Shown here in pieces: positions 6,515 through 15,178 of a DNA stretch of 43,234 nucleotides. This stretch comes from JAOZHU01 sp964632845 (GTDB taxonomy: Archaea; Thermoproteota; Bathyarchaeia; Bathyarchaeales; Bathycorpusculaceae). Location of the stretch: the NCBI GenBank assembly GCA_964632845.1, contig CAZWDU010000014.1, positions 1-43,234 on the forward strand, read 5' to 3'. Each line of letters starts with the position of its first letter. Positions within the stretch are counted from its first letter, which is position 1. The position numbers and the translations under genes are program-made. Below the pieces are notes generated by a model, which was not told the DNA's origin, made no database searches, and saw nothing but the letters and a program-made list of their open reading frames with translations.

Positions 6515-7849
6515 ATGCCCATCTTACCTATAGATACAGGCCGATACGGCACACCTGAGATGCGCCGTGTATTCGAGGAAGAAACGCGTGTTCAGAAAAT
6601 GCTTGATGTCGAAGCAGCTTTAGCTTTAGCGCACGCTCAAGTTGGCAACATACCGCTGAAAGACGCTGAAAAAATCGCAGCCACAGCGTCACTGCAACAC
6701 GTCAAGTTAACCCGCATAAAAGCCATTGAAAAAGAAATAAAACATGACCTTGCCTCTTTAGTTCGCGCCTTGGCTGAAGCATGCGGCTCAAGCGGCGCTT
6801 ACGTGCATCTTGGCGCCACAAGCTACGACATCGTCGACACCACTAACGCGCTGCAGTTGAAAGACGCAATGAGCATCATCGAGAAAAAGCTCTCTTATCT
6901 CAAAAGTATTCTGCAGGAGAAAACTTCCCAGTACAAAGCCACAGCGATGGCGGGTCGCACGCACGGGCAACACGCTTTGCCTATAACTTTAGGCTTCAAG
7001 TTTGCAGTTTGGACAAGCGAAATTTCACGGCACATGCAGCGGCTAAGCGATTGCCGAAACCGCGTTTTAGTTGGGAAAATGAGCGGTGCTGTAGGCACGC
7101 AGGCTGGTTTAGGCGAACACGCCGCGCGGATTCAGGAGCTTGTTATGGAGCGCTTGGGCATTAGCGCTGCGGAGATTTCCACGCAAATCGTGCAGAGAGA
7201 CCGCTACGCCGAACTCGTTTGCCTCCTAGCCCTAATCGCTTCTTCGCTGGAGAATTTTGCCACGGAAATCCGCGAGTTGCAGCGACCTGAAATCGGGGAG
7301 CTTTTCGAGTCTTTTGAAGCAGAGAAGCAAGTTGGCAGTTCCACTATGCCACACAAGCGTAATCCTGAAACCTGCGAACGCGTTTGCGGTTTAGCCCGAA
7401 TCGTCCGAAGCCTTGCTGTTCCAGCGCTTGAAGACGTTACCACATGGCACGAGCGAGATTTAACTCAGTCTTCGGCTGAACGCTTTATCTTTCCAGAAGC
7501 CTGCATTTTGGTTGACTACCTGCTGTTTCTGATGAGTAATATTGTAGCTAACTTGCGAGTGGATGAGCAGCGCATGTTGCGGAACATCGATTTGACTCAG
7601 GGGCGCACAATGTCGGAAGCGGTGATGATGGCTTTGGCGCGGAAAGGCGTGAACAGGCAGGAAGCGCATGAGTTGCTTAGAAAGTTGACGGTGAAGAGCG
7701 AACTTGAAAAGCGCCACTTCAAAGAGATTCTTCTCGAAGACCCGTTTGTACGTAGTAAACTAAGCGAGCAGGAAATCGATGCGGCGTTGAACCCGAAAAA
7801 CTACTTAGGCACAGCCGTAAAACAGGCAGAATCGTTCGGAAAACCTTAA
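6515..7849 (+). CDS. purB: Adenylosuccinate lyase
   Basis: It cleaves adenylosuccinate to AMP and fumarate, and SAICAR to AICAR, in purine synthesis. The 444-residue product has the fumarase/aspartase superfamily blocks: an N-terminal RYGTPEMRRVFEEE segment, the TAGRTHGQHALP-type block (MAGRTHGQHALP, near 145) and the signature GSSTMPHKRNPETCE near 273-287 with the catalytic-loop serines and lysine. Length is normal. The ATG at 6515 follows TTGAGGAAACAGTGA, a reasonable Shine-Dalgarno. The C-terminus overlaps the stop of the convergent helicase gene by four bases. Confidence 0.95.
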   Translation: MPILPIDTGRYGTPEMRRVFEEETRVQKMLDVEAALALAHAQVGNIPLKDAEKIAATASLQHVKLTRIKAIEKEIKHDLASLVRALAEACGSSGAYVHLGATSYDIVDTTNALQLKDAMSIIEKKLSYLKSILQEKTSQYKATAMAGRTHGQHALPITLGFKFAVWTSEISRHMQRLSDCRNRVLVGKMSGAVGTQAGLGEHAARIQELVMERLGISAAEISTQIVQRDRYAELVCLLALIASSLENFATEIRELQRPEIGELFESFEAEKQVGSSTMPHKRNPETCERVCGLARIVRSLAVPALEDVTTWHERDLTQSSAERFIFPEACILVDYLLFLMSNIVANLRVDEQRMLRNIDLTQGRTMSEAVMMALARKGVNRQEAHELLRKLTVKSELEKRHFKEILLEDPFVRSKLSEQEIDAALNPKNYLGTAVKQAESFGKP

Positions 7850-10083
7850 GCGTCAAACTCCGTTAACGCTTTCTGTTTCCACTCTTCGCCTTTTTCCAGT
7901 TTTTCCCAATAGTCTTTTTTGACGAAACCGCCAACTTGCTCTTTGATTTTCTTGGCTAATCTTGGTCCTATCATCGGCAGTTTTGTCAATGCGTCCAGCG
8001 GAGCGTGTTTGATGTCGTCGATTGTTTTGTAGCCTGCGTTGAATATTATGCGTCCACGCATGCGTCCTACACCTTCTAGCCTGACAATTGGCAGTAACTC
8101 TTTCTTTATTCCTTTGGCTACGCGCTCTACCAGTTCAAACGTCACGGGCGGAATGTCTTTGTCGCCCAGCAGCGTGGTTAATTCGTGTGTTGCGTGGAGT
8201 AGCCATTTTGCGCTTTCAATTATTCTGTATAAATCGCCAGGTTGTACTCTGAACCTTTCTATTAGTGTGTCTTCGCTGACTTCTTCGATCCAGTTTTTCA
8301 TGACCATGGCGGTTTTTATTTCGCCTAGAAACTCCTCATACGCGATGCGGTCTTCCCATTCGTTGGGCATTTCTGTGAAGAACTCTTCTTTGTGTTCTTC
8401 CATGAGCGTTGCCATTTCGTCGAATTCCTGTGAGTAAGGTCGCATTATTGGTCCCATGTCTGGCGTGTGTGCAATCAAGTGTAGCAGGCTTAAATCTGTT
8501 AAGTAAGCTGGTTTTTGCCTTAGTGCGTCGCGGATTACCACTGCTGAAAGTGGGTCAATGTAGAGTTCGCTTACTCGTTTGCCGAGTTTTGTGGCGTGGA
8601 TGTTTTCGCCAGCTAGCTCCAGCATTTCCTCGTCATACAAATACTTCAAAATTTTCGCTATGATGCTTTTGATGGCTTTCACGTCGTATTGGTAAGCGTA
8701 GAAGGTTTTTGCGAAGAATTCGTAGATGCCGTTTTCCGTATGCGCAAAGTCTGAGGCTATTGTTGCGAGCACGTGGGTTCGGATGATTTTTTCCACGGCA
8801 AGCCGAGACCAAATTCTTTCTGGGCGCGCAAGAATGTAACTGCCCATCAAGTAGTCCGCTTCATCGGCTGTTTTAGCGATGAGCACTGCTTCGCCGAACT
8901 TGTCGTATTTTGGTCTTCCAGCTCTGCCAGCCATCTGCTTATACTCCAAAACGGCTATGGGGTAATATCCGTAACCTGCTTCGTAACGTCTATAATCCTG
9001 AACTATCACGGTGCGCGCTGGAAGGTTTACGCCGAAGGCTAATGTTGGCGTTGCGGTTAACACTTTGATTTTTCCTTGTCGGAACAGGTCTTCGATTAGT
9101 CTGCGATGTGCACCAGCTAAGCCAGCGTGGTGAAACGCTGTGCCGCGTTTAACTAGGTCTGCGAGTGACTCGCTGATGCGTGTTCTTTCGCCTGCTGACA
9201 GAAGCTTTTCTGCTTCGTGTTCCAGTGTCCGTTTGATGGGTCTGGATAATGCTTCGTTCATGTAGTCTGCGATGTTTTTCGCCATCGTGGCCGAGTTTTT
9301 TCTTGTTGACGCAAAAACCAGTGCTTGTCCGCCTGTTTTCACCGTGTTTAAGGCTATGTTTATGACGGCGTTTTTTGTTTTTTTCTCGATTTTTTTTGCG
9401 TCTCCGTCTTTGTACTGTATTTCGTCGTGCAGCAGTACGCCTTCTTTTAGTGTGACTGGTCGCCATTCCGTAACCACATAGGCTGCTTTGAGCCAAGCGG
9501 CGATTTCGTCCACGTTGTTTATCGTTGCGCTTAGGGCGAGGATTTGGGTTTCTGGGTTAATCTGCATAAGCCTTGCTAAAACTACTTCTAGTGTTGGTCC
9601 GCGTTCTGCCTCATTTAGCAGGTGAACTTCGTCGGCGACTACGAGGGAAATATGGTCCATCCATTTGGCTCTGTGCCGCAACAGCGAGTCGGCTTTTTCG
9701 TTGGTGGTTACTATGACGTCGTATTTTTCGAGCCATGGGTCGTTGTTGTCGAAGTCGCCTGTGCTGATGCCGATGCTGACGCGTTTTCCGTTGGGCTTGG
9801 TGATTGAGGTGTATTTTTTGAATTCGTCGAATTTTTCGTTCGCTAAAGCTCTTAGTGGTGCGAGGTAGATTACTTTGCCTTTTTTTTCTAAGACGTGTTT
9901 GATGCCGCAGAGTTCGCTTATCAATGTTTTTCCTGATGCTGTTGGGCTGGCTAAAACGAGGTTTTTGCCTTCCAGCACTCCTGCTTGTACGGCTTCTTCC
10001 TGTGGAGGATACAACTCTGCAATGCCTGACTGAAGCGTTATCGCCTTTAACGGTTCTGGTACGGCTAGCTCGGTGACTTTCAC
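7846..10083 (-). CDS. hel308: Hel308/Ski2-like DNA repair helicase
   Basis: A 3'-5' superfamily-2 helicase that acts on stalled replication forks. Visible parts: Q-motif YPPQEEAV, Walker A ASPTASGKT (45-53 from the chosen start), DEVH Walker B (151-154), LSAT motif III, QMAGRAGRP motif VI, then winged-helix and ratchet domains. A C-terminal helix-hairpin-helix region (LEGVGRMRGR, LTKLPMIGPRLAKKI) completes it. I chose the GTG at 10083, giving VKVTELAVPEPL, because Hel308 proteins begin with this kind of sequence. A TTG at 10119 would add 12 residues with no resemblance. Motif II is DEVH, as is common in the Hel308/Ski2 group. The length of 745 is normal. Confidence 0.9.
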   Translation of the reverse strand: MKVTELAVPEPLKAITLQSGIAELYPPQEEAVQAGVLEGKNLVLASPTASGKTLISELCGIKHVLEKKGKVIYLAPLRALANEKFDEFKKYTSITKPNGKRVSIGISTGDFDNNDPWLEKYDVIVTTNEKADSLLRHRAKWMDHISLVVADEVHLLNEAERGPTLEVVLARLMQINPETQILALSATINNVDEIAAWLKAAYVVTEWRPVTLKEGVLLHDEIQYKDGDAKKIEKKTKNAVINIALNTVKTGGQALVFASTRKNSATMAKNIADYMNEALSRPIKRTLEHEAEKLLSAGERTRISESLADLVKRGTAFHHAGLAGAHRRLIEDLFRQGKIKVLTATPTLAFGVNLPARTVIVQDYRRYEAGYGYYPIAVLEYKQMAGRAGRPKYDKFGEAVLIAKTADEADYLMGSYILARPERIWSRLAVEKIIRTHVLATIASDFAHTENGIYEFFAKTFYAYQYDVKAIKSIIAKILKYLYDEEMLELAGENIHATKLGKRVSELYIDPLSAVVIRDALRQKPAYLTDLSLLHLIAHTPDMGPIMRPYSQEFDEMATLMEEHKEEFFTEMPNEWEDRIAYEEFLGEIKTAMVMKNWIEEVSEDTLIERFRVQPGDLYRIIESAKWLLHATHELTTLLGDKDIPPVTFELVERVAKGIKKELLPIVRLEGVGRMRGRIIFNAGYKTIDDIKHAPLDALTKLPMIGPRLAKKIKEQVGGFVKKDYWEKLEKGEEWKQKALTEFDA

Positions 10084-10128
10084 TTCGGGTGCGCCATCGC
10101 TTGATGTGTTACAGAACAATATGCGAAA

Positions 10129-10212
10129 GGCTGGTTTATAGTGTTACTGTGCTGTTTGCCTGTTTCGCTTTTGTGCTTGCTGCAGTCTATAGCCCCTCTA
10201 TTTAAAGGCGGA
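10129..10212 (+). repeat. Dispersed intergenic element, copy B
   Basis: GGCTGGTTTA (10129-10138) directly joined to TAGTGTTACTGTGCT (10139-10153) matches copy A. Then 10173-10212 matches copy C, ending CTATAGCCCCTC (10187-10198) and TATTTAAAG, a TATA-like sequence. The left end, read on the minus strand, is TATAAACC and may act as the helicase promoter. The right TATA could serve the desulfurase operon, although it is 120 bases from its ATG. Confidence 0.5.
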
Positions 10213-10324
10213 ATTGTAGTGTAGTTTTCTGCCAGTTTTTTTATGGTTACGTTTTTCTACTTGAACCGCCGATATTAAACATGCAAACGAGTTATCTTAT
10301 TCCTCATAAAGGTCAGGGTTAAGT

Positions 10325-11548
10325 ATGGTTGAAAACGTGAAGGAACTGCTAAAAGCGCATGCGAGCATAACACATGAGGTTTATTTGGACAACGAAAACT
10401 CCACCATGGTTCCCAGCGAAGTGGTTGACGCGATGTTGCCTTACTACAGCCAACGCGCCTACGGCAACCCGACGCTTACGCATAAGCCCGGCTGGGAAGC
10501 TTTTGAAACAATCATGGAGTCAGCGCAGAAAATCGCGCGGTTCCTAGGCGCCAACATCCTTGAGGAGGTAACGTTTACTCCAAGCGAAACCGAAGCCAAC
10601 AACCTAGCTCTCATGGGTTCCGCTTTTGCCAACAAGAGCAAAGGCAAAAAAATTGTAATCTCCGAAATCGAACCCATAAACGTCTTGCATGTGGCAGAAC
10701 TATTGCAAAAGTTCGGGTTCACCACAACCAAAATCCCCGTAGACAACCAAGGCTTCCTCAACCTTGAAAAACTAAAAGAAACCGTAGACAAGGAAACGGT
10801 CCTAGTCAGCGTAGCATTGGTTAACAACGAAGTCGGTACAATACAGCCCGTTAAGGAAGCAGCGGAAATAGTTAAAGACAAAAACCCTGCTGCCGTTTTT
10901 CACACGGACGCTTCAGACGCATACGGCAGAATCCCCCTAAACGTACAGCATCTACAGGTGGATTTGGCAACAGTAAGCAGCTACAAGATTCTAGGACCCC
11001 GCGGAATCGGAGCATTATACACACGAGAAGGCGTAAACGTGGACAAGATACTGGAAGGACAAATAGGAACACAAAGACTTTGGCCAGGAATAGAAAACAC
11101 GCCGCTTATAGTAGGCTTCACAAAAGCCTCTGAATTGGCTTTCCAAAACTTCGAAGCAAACGTGGCGCACATGCGCAGACTGAGGGATAAACTTGCGGCT
11201 GGCGTGTTTGCACATCTTTCCGATGTGAAACTCAACGGTCCCGAAGGCAACAAGAGAGCACCTGATAACGCGAACATAAGCTTCCTGAGATGTGAAGGCG
11301 AAGCATTAACAATAGAGTTAAGCCTTAATGGCGTTTACGTATCCAGCGGTAGCGCCTGCAGCCGAAGGCTTCTCCAGCCAAGTCACGTTCTCGTTGCCAT
11401 AGGCAGAAGATACAGCGAAGCCCATGGCAGTATACTGATGAAAACCACGCGGTACCACACAGAAGAAGATATAACCTATGTTCTCAAAGTATTGCCTGAT
11501 GCCGTGAACAGAATAAGAGGAATAGTTGGCTCTACAGGAGTTGATTAG
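10325..11548 (+). CDS. NifS/IscS-like cysteine desulfurase homologue, atypical active site
   Basis: PLP enzymes of this family take sulfur from cysteine for Fe-S clusters and thio-modification. The 407-residue protein keeps the fold: YLDNENST near the start, NNEVGTIQP, the cofactor aspartate D195, the Schiff-base lysine K221 and the mobile-loop cysteine C345 in SSGSACS. Several usually invariant residues differ. The histidine that stacks on PLP (TEHKA-type motif) is P117 in EIEPIN, the glutamine after HxDAx is D198, and the histidine before the lysine is Y220. It may be a specialised or weakly active paralogue. It lies three bases before an IscU-like gene and is followed by a canonical SufS. 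The ATG follows AAAGGTCAGGG. Confidence 0.85.
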   Translation: MVENVKELLKAHASITHEVYLDNENSTMVPSEVVDAMLPYYSQRAYGNPTLTHKPGWEAFETIMESAQKIARFLGANILEEVTFTPSETEANNLALMGSAFANKSKGKKIVISEIEPINVLHVAELLQKFGFTTTKIPVDNQGFLNLEKLKETVDKETVLVSVALVNNEVGTIQPVKEAAEIVKDKNPAAVFHTDASDAYGRIPLNVQHLQVDLATVSSYKILGPRGIGALYTREGVNVDKILEGQIGTQRLWPGIENTPLIVGFTKASELAFQNFEANVAHMRRLRDKLAAGVFAHLSDVKLNGPEGNKRAPDNANISFLRCEGEALTIELSLNGVYVSSGSACSRRLLQPSHVLVAIGRRYSEAHGSILMKTTRYHTEEDITYVLKVLPDAVNRIRGIVGSTGVD

Positions 11549-11551
11549 AAA

Positions 11552-12055
11552 GTGTCGCGTGTACCCTTACCATACAACCCAAAAATTCTCGACTTATTTA
11601 GGCACCCTAAAAACCTTGGGAAAATGGAGGACGCCACAGTCACCGCAGTCGCGGGAAACCCCTCATGCGGAGACATGATAACCTTCTACCTCAAGATAAA
11701 CGCGCAAGAAATCATAGAACGCGCCTCTTTCGAAAGCTACGGCTGCGCCGCCAACATCGCCACCTCAAGCATAGTAACTGAGATGATTAAGGGCTTAAGC
11801 CTCGAAGCTGCGTGGAAAGACATCACATGGAAAAAAGTTACCGAAGAAGTAGGCGGCTTACCATCAGTCAAATTCCACTGTGGTGTCCTAGCCGTAGGCG
11901 CCTTGAAAAGAGCCATAAGACTTTACTACGAAAAGAAGGGCACCACGCCAGCATGGCTACCACAAGAACACACATTTGAAGAAAAGCAAGCTCTGGAAGA
12001 AGAAGAACTCGCGAAGATGCTTTCAAAGAGACTGAAGACGGAGGCAGAAAAATAA
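11552..12055 (+). CDS. iscU: IscU/SufU-type iron-sulfur cluster scaffold
   Basis: A 167-residue scaffold on which Fe-S clusters are assembled before transfer to target proteins. The three ligand cysteines are present at C39 (NPSCGD, with D41), C65 (YGCAANIATSS) and C110 (KFHCGVLA, with H109), so it should bind a cluster. Against bacterial IscU it carries a charged C-terminal tail of about 35 residues (EEKQALEEEELAKMLSKRLKTEAEK end). It starts with GTG three bases after the NifS-like gene and ends in the junction TAATC that leads into the SufS gene. These three genes are clearly one operon. Confidence 0.9.
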   Translation: MSRVPLPYNPKILDLFRHPKNLGKMEDATVTAVAGNPSCGDMITFYLKINAQEIIERASFESYGCAANIATSSIVTEMIKGLSLEAAWKDITWKKVTEEVGGLPSVKFHCGVLAVGALKRAIRLYYEKKGTTPAWLPQEHTFEEKQALEEEELAKMLSKRLKTEAEK

Positions 12056-13290
12056 TCCTGGATCCCTACAGGATTCGCGAAGACTTCCCAATCCTAAAAC
12101 GGAAAATAAACGGTTATCCTCTCATCTACTTTGACAACGCAGCAACTACGCAGAAACCCAAACAAGTAATCACGGCTATACAAGAATTTTACGAGAACCA
12201 CAACGCCAATGTCCACCGTGCAGTGCACACGCTTTCGCAAGAAGCAACCGGCATGCACGAAAACGCCCGCGAAACAATCGCCAAGTTCATAAACGCACGG
12301 CGGTCAGCGGAGATAGTTTTCGTCAGAGGCACCACTGAAGCAATTAATCTCGTTGCGTATTCTTGGGGGCTTCGCAACCTCAAAAGCGGCGACGAAGTTT
12401 TAGTTTCGCTGATGGAGCACCACAGCAACATCGTTCCCTGGGAAATTCTCGCGAAAATAAACGGTTTCGCGGTCAAATATGCCGAAGTCAACAGTGACGG
12501 CACATTGAACTACGAGGATTTTGAAAACAAATTTTCCCGCAAAACCAAACTTGCCTGCCTAAGCCAAGTTTCCAACGTCAGCGGCGTAATCAACGATGTC
12601 AAGCGAATCGCTAAGGTTGCCCATGACCACGGCGCTTTGATGCTGGTGGACGGTGCGCAGTCTGTTCCCCACATGCCTGTAGATGTTCAGGATTTGGACG
12701 CGGATTTTCTGGCTTTTTCTGGGCACAAAATGCTGGGTCCAACAGGCATCGGCGTGCTCTACGGCAAAAAAACACTTCTTGAGCAGATGGAGCCGTTTCA
12801 AGGCGGCGGCGAAATGATAAAAGATGTTGTTTTCAGCCAAGCGAACGCCCGATGTAGCATAAGTTGGAATGCTGTTCCGTGGAAGTTTGAGGCTGGAACA
12901 CCTGACATCTGCGGGGGAATCGCTCTGATGGAAGCTGTTAACTATCTTGAACGCCTCGGCATGACGGAAGTGCTGAAGCATGAAAAAGAGTTAACGGAAT
13001 ACGCTGTTAAGCGCATGCTGGAATGCGGCAAGTGTACCTTTCATGGACCAAATGACTTGTCGCTGAAGTGCGGAATAATCCCCTTCAACGTGGACGGCTT
13101 GTCCTCGCATGATGTCGCGGCTATCTGTGATAGCTTTGGAATAATGCTACGCAGCGGCTTTCACTGTGCTCAGCCCCTGCACCAAGTTTTCAAGCTGCCG
13201 TCTTCTGCCCGCGCAAGCTTTTACATCTACAACACACATGAAGAAATCGACCGCTTCGCAGACGTGTTAAAGGAGATTGAACGCGCATGA
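12055..13290 (+). CDS. sufS: SufS-like cysteine desulfurase
   Basis: A class-II cysteine desulfurase of about 411 residues with intact active-site signatures: YFDNAATTQKP near the N-terminus, DGAQSVPHMPVD, SGHKMLGPTG with K225 as PLP lysine, and RSGFHCAQP with C371. N-terminal homology (ILDPYRIREDFPILKRKING) begins exactly at the preceding stop codon, where the common TAATG stop/start overlap would be expected. The sequence reads TAATC. The frame has no ATG, GTG or TTG close by; ATA at 12052 and CTG at 12058 are the alternatives. GGAGG at 12040-12044 fits a start at 12052-12055. The first standard start is the GTG at 12223, which would delete the conserved cofactor-site strand. It overlaps the next gene by ATGA. 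Confidence 0.88.
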   Translation: MLDPYRIREDFPILKRKINGYPLIYFDNAATTQKPKQVITAIQEFYENHNANVHRAVHTLSQEATGMHENARETIAKFINARRSAEIVFVRGTTEAINLVAYSWGLRNLKSGDEVLVSLMEHHSNIVPWEILAKINGFAVKYAEVNSDGTLNYEDFENKFSRKTKLACLSQVSNVSGVINDVKRIAKVAHDHGALMLVDGAQSVPHMPVDVQDLDADFLAFSGHKMLGPTGIGVLYGKKTLLEQMEPFQGGGEMIKDVVFSQANARCSISWNAVPWKFEAGTPDICGGIALMEAVNYLERLGMTEVLKHEKELTEYAVKRMLECGKCTFHGPNDLSLKCGIIPFNVDGLSSHDVAAICDSFGIMLRSGFHCAQPLHQVFKLPSSARASFYIYNTHEEIDRFADVLKEIERA

Positions 13291-13559
13291 CGCCTGCTGT
13301 AGACGATTATGTGGCGAGAATCGAAGGAACATGCGGCGAAGAAAAAAGCGTCATAGTCACGTTCAAGTACGACAAGAAAGACGAAGCCATAGCGAAAATC
13401 TCCCAAAAAGCCACGCTGAAAAGCTCCATCGCAGGAATTATCACCGAGTTTGCTTTCCAAGATATTACGTTTCGTGTTTTCTCAAGCGGGAAAGCCATTT
13501 TCAACGGAATAAAAAACAAGCAAATGTTGCAAGAGCTTTTATCCGCTCTCCTGCTATAG
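13287..13559 (+). CDS. Small unknown protein of the desulfurase operon
   Basis: I do not recognise this 90-residue protein. Its ATG overlaps the sufS stop (ATGA), so it is translated with the operon. It is soluble, with alternating beta and helix segments. The C-terminal half, ITFRVFSSGKAIFNGIKN then a helix, resembles the strand-turn-strand of TBP-like or KEOPS Pcc1-like small folds, though I could not assign either. The only cysteine is C16 (EGTCGEE). By position it may assist sulfur transfer or be a chance passenger. Confidence 0.65.
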   Translation: MTPAVDDYVARIEGTCGEEKSVIVTFKYDKKDEAIAKISQKATLKSSIAGIITEFAFQDITFRVFSSGKAIFNGIKNKQMLQELLSALLL

Positions 13560-13585
13560 TGCGCATGCAACGTGCCAGCAGCTAA

Positions 13586-15064
13586 TCATGCTCTAAAACG
13601 TAGTCTGGCTCGCATTTTGGTTCTGCTTACCCAATTATAGAATGGGAACAGCTTAGCTTTTATCGACTGCGGAAGGGTATCCTTGAGTTCTCGGTGCAGC
13701 CCCAGTTTCACTACGACTCTGCCTTTCTCTGTGACAGGCACGTAGTACCGCGTTAAAGGAAACCTTGCGAAGCTGTTGCTCTCTTTGAACCTGTCCAAGG
13801 ACGGGTGGTTCCCAATTCTCCCGTACATGACCCACTTCACCTGTTTAGCAGCGCAAACTTCTACTGCTTTAGCAATCAACGCGTTGTTCACTGCTTTATC
13901 CGAATGCTTCTGCAAGGACAGTATCTGAGCGATAACCGCTATTTTGTCGCCATGGACAAGCTGTATAAACCCTGCGAGTTCGCCCTGAAAGAACGCGCCT
14001 ACGAACGTGCAGTTCCGCGCTGAAAACACACCACGAGTAACAGACTGTAGCGGGACTCCGTAATGCGGAAACGCCCTTTCCTGCCTTATCGGTGTTTCAT
14101 TGTAGATTTTCCATATGCCCTCAGCCAGTTTTTCACTCGGTTCAACTACTTCCGTTGTCACACCGTTTTTCTCTGCTTTACGCACCATGTTCCGCGTCTT
14201 CTTTCCAATGTTTTTCCACCATTCATCATATGACGCTACCTGAAGAAGTGCCACATTATCTTCTGCCTCAGTCCATCCCTTCAAGGGTTCGGAAATGGTG
14301 CGGCACCACTTTCTTTCAATAAACGTGAAAACATCTATTCCTCGGTCAGCGAGTTTCCCAATTAACTTGCTTGTGGGAACAACATCTTTCTCGTACTCTT
14401 TTACATCAATAGCTATTCTGGCAAACCCCTTTTTGCGTATAACCAGCGTTTCCAGTTCCTTATCCACTTCGAGAATCTCTTTTAGCACTGCATAATATGG
14501 TCCTCTGGGGTTCATTTTTCCGTGTTGAAAAAGCCACTCAGGATGAACGTGCAGAACCTTGCCTCTGGCTATGCTGTCTTCTGCCATTTTCGTAGCTTGT
14601 GCTGTAGGCTTAGCATAGCACCACCAATCCAGATCTATAGTGGGAAACTTGTAGAAAGATTTCAGTGGAAAACCCGTTGGAATCGGTGCTTTCTCTTCCC
14701 ACAGTTTTCTTCTCCACATTAGTTTAGCCAATAACCGTGCAGTTCCATGTACAGTGTAATAATTCACCTTTCGCCCAGTAGCTTTCTCCAAACGTTCCAG
14801 TTCTGCATACGGGTTGTTTGCAACATGAAGTGCTATTTCATGTCTGTCGGGGCGCAGCAATTCCAGTAATTCCCTGTCAGGAATCGTATAGGGCGTGAAA
14901 AACCAGTAAGCTTTGACTTCTTTTCGCGTTTCATTAATCATCTTCGCGATTATCTTTGAGTTTTTCACGTAGCCTTTGCCTATTTTGAGGCCCAAGCTTG
15001 TAGAAAGAAAACTCTTAAACCTCGAAGGATAAGGGTAATCCACATCTATTCTCAGCTTTATCAT
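13586..15064 (-). CDS. Deacetylase-like / FemAB-like acyltransferase fusion
   Basis: A 492-residue, apparently two-domain protein. Residues 1 to about 215 resemble a polysaccharide-deacetylase type barrel: KLRIDVDYPY with D7 and D9, H75 and H80 in HEIALH, and H106 in YYTVHG, as possible metal ligands (my inference). Residues about 240-460 resemble FemAB/GNAT-like acyltransferases that attach amino acids or acyl groups to surface polymers, with KKTRNMVRKAEKNGV, FVGAFFQGELAGFIQLV and KWVMYGRIGNHPSLDRFK. I chose the ATG at 15064 because GGAG lies five bases upstream. The longer frame from 15106 has no such site. It lies downstream of the rhamnose operon on the same strand, which suggests surface-glycan modification. 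Confidence 0.7.
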   Translation of the reverse strand: MIKLRIDVDYPYPSRFKSFLSTSLGLKIGKGYVKNSKIIAKMINETRKEVKAYWFFTPYTIPDRELLELLRPDRHEIALHVANNPYAELERLEKATGRKVNYYTVHGTARLLAKLMWRRKLWEEKAPIPTGFPLKSFYKFPTIDLDWWCYAKPTAQATKMAEDSIARGKVLHVHPEWLFQHGKMNPRGPYYAVLKEILEVDKELETLVIRKKGFARIAIDVKEYEKDVVPTSKLIGKLADRGIDVFTFIERKWCRTISEPLKGWTEAEDNVALLQVASYDEWWKNIGKKTRNMVRKAEKNGVTTEVVEPSEKLAEGIWKIYNETPIRQERAFPHYGVPLQSVTRGVFSARNCTFVGAFFQGELAGFIQLVHGDKIAVIAQILSLQKHSDKAVNNALIAKAVEVCAAKQVKWVMYGRIGNHPSLDRFKESNSFARFPLTRYYVPVTEKGRVVVKLGLHRELKDTLPQSIKAKLFPFYNWVSRTKMRARLRFRA

Positions 15065-15178
15065 TGCTTCTCCATGCGCCATTTCTAAGTGCAAAGCTCC
15101 ATCCAACTATAAACATCGCAGCATGCTTAAATTAACACTGCCTAAGACGCCGTTTTTTATGCTGTTCCGTCACGTGTG

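Noticed and set aside
9149..9496. 115-codon minus-strand frame inside the helicase gene
   Set aside because: Out-of-frame shadow with extreme Arg/Lys/His content.
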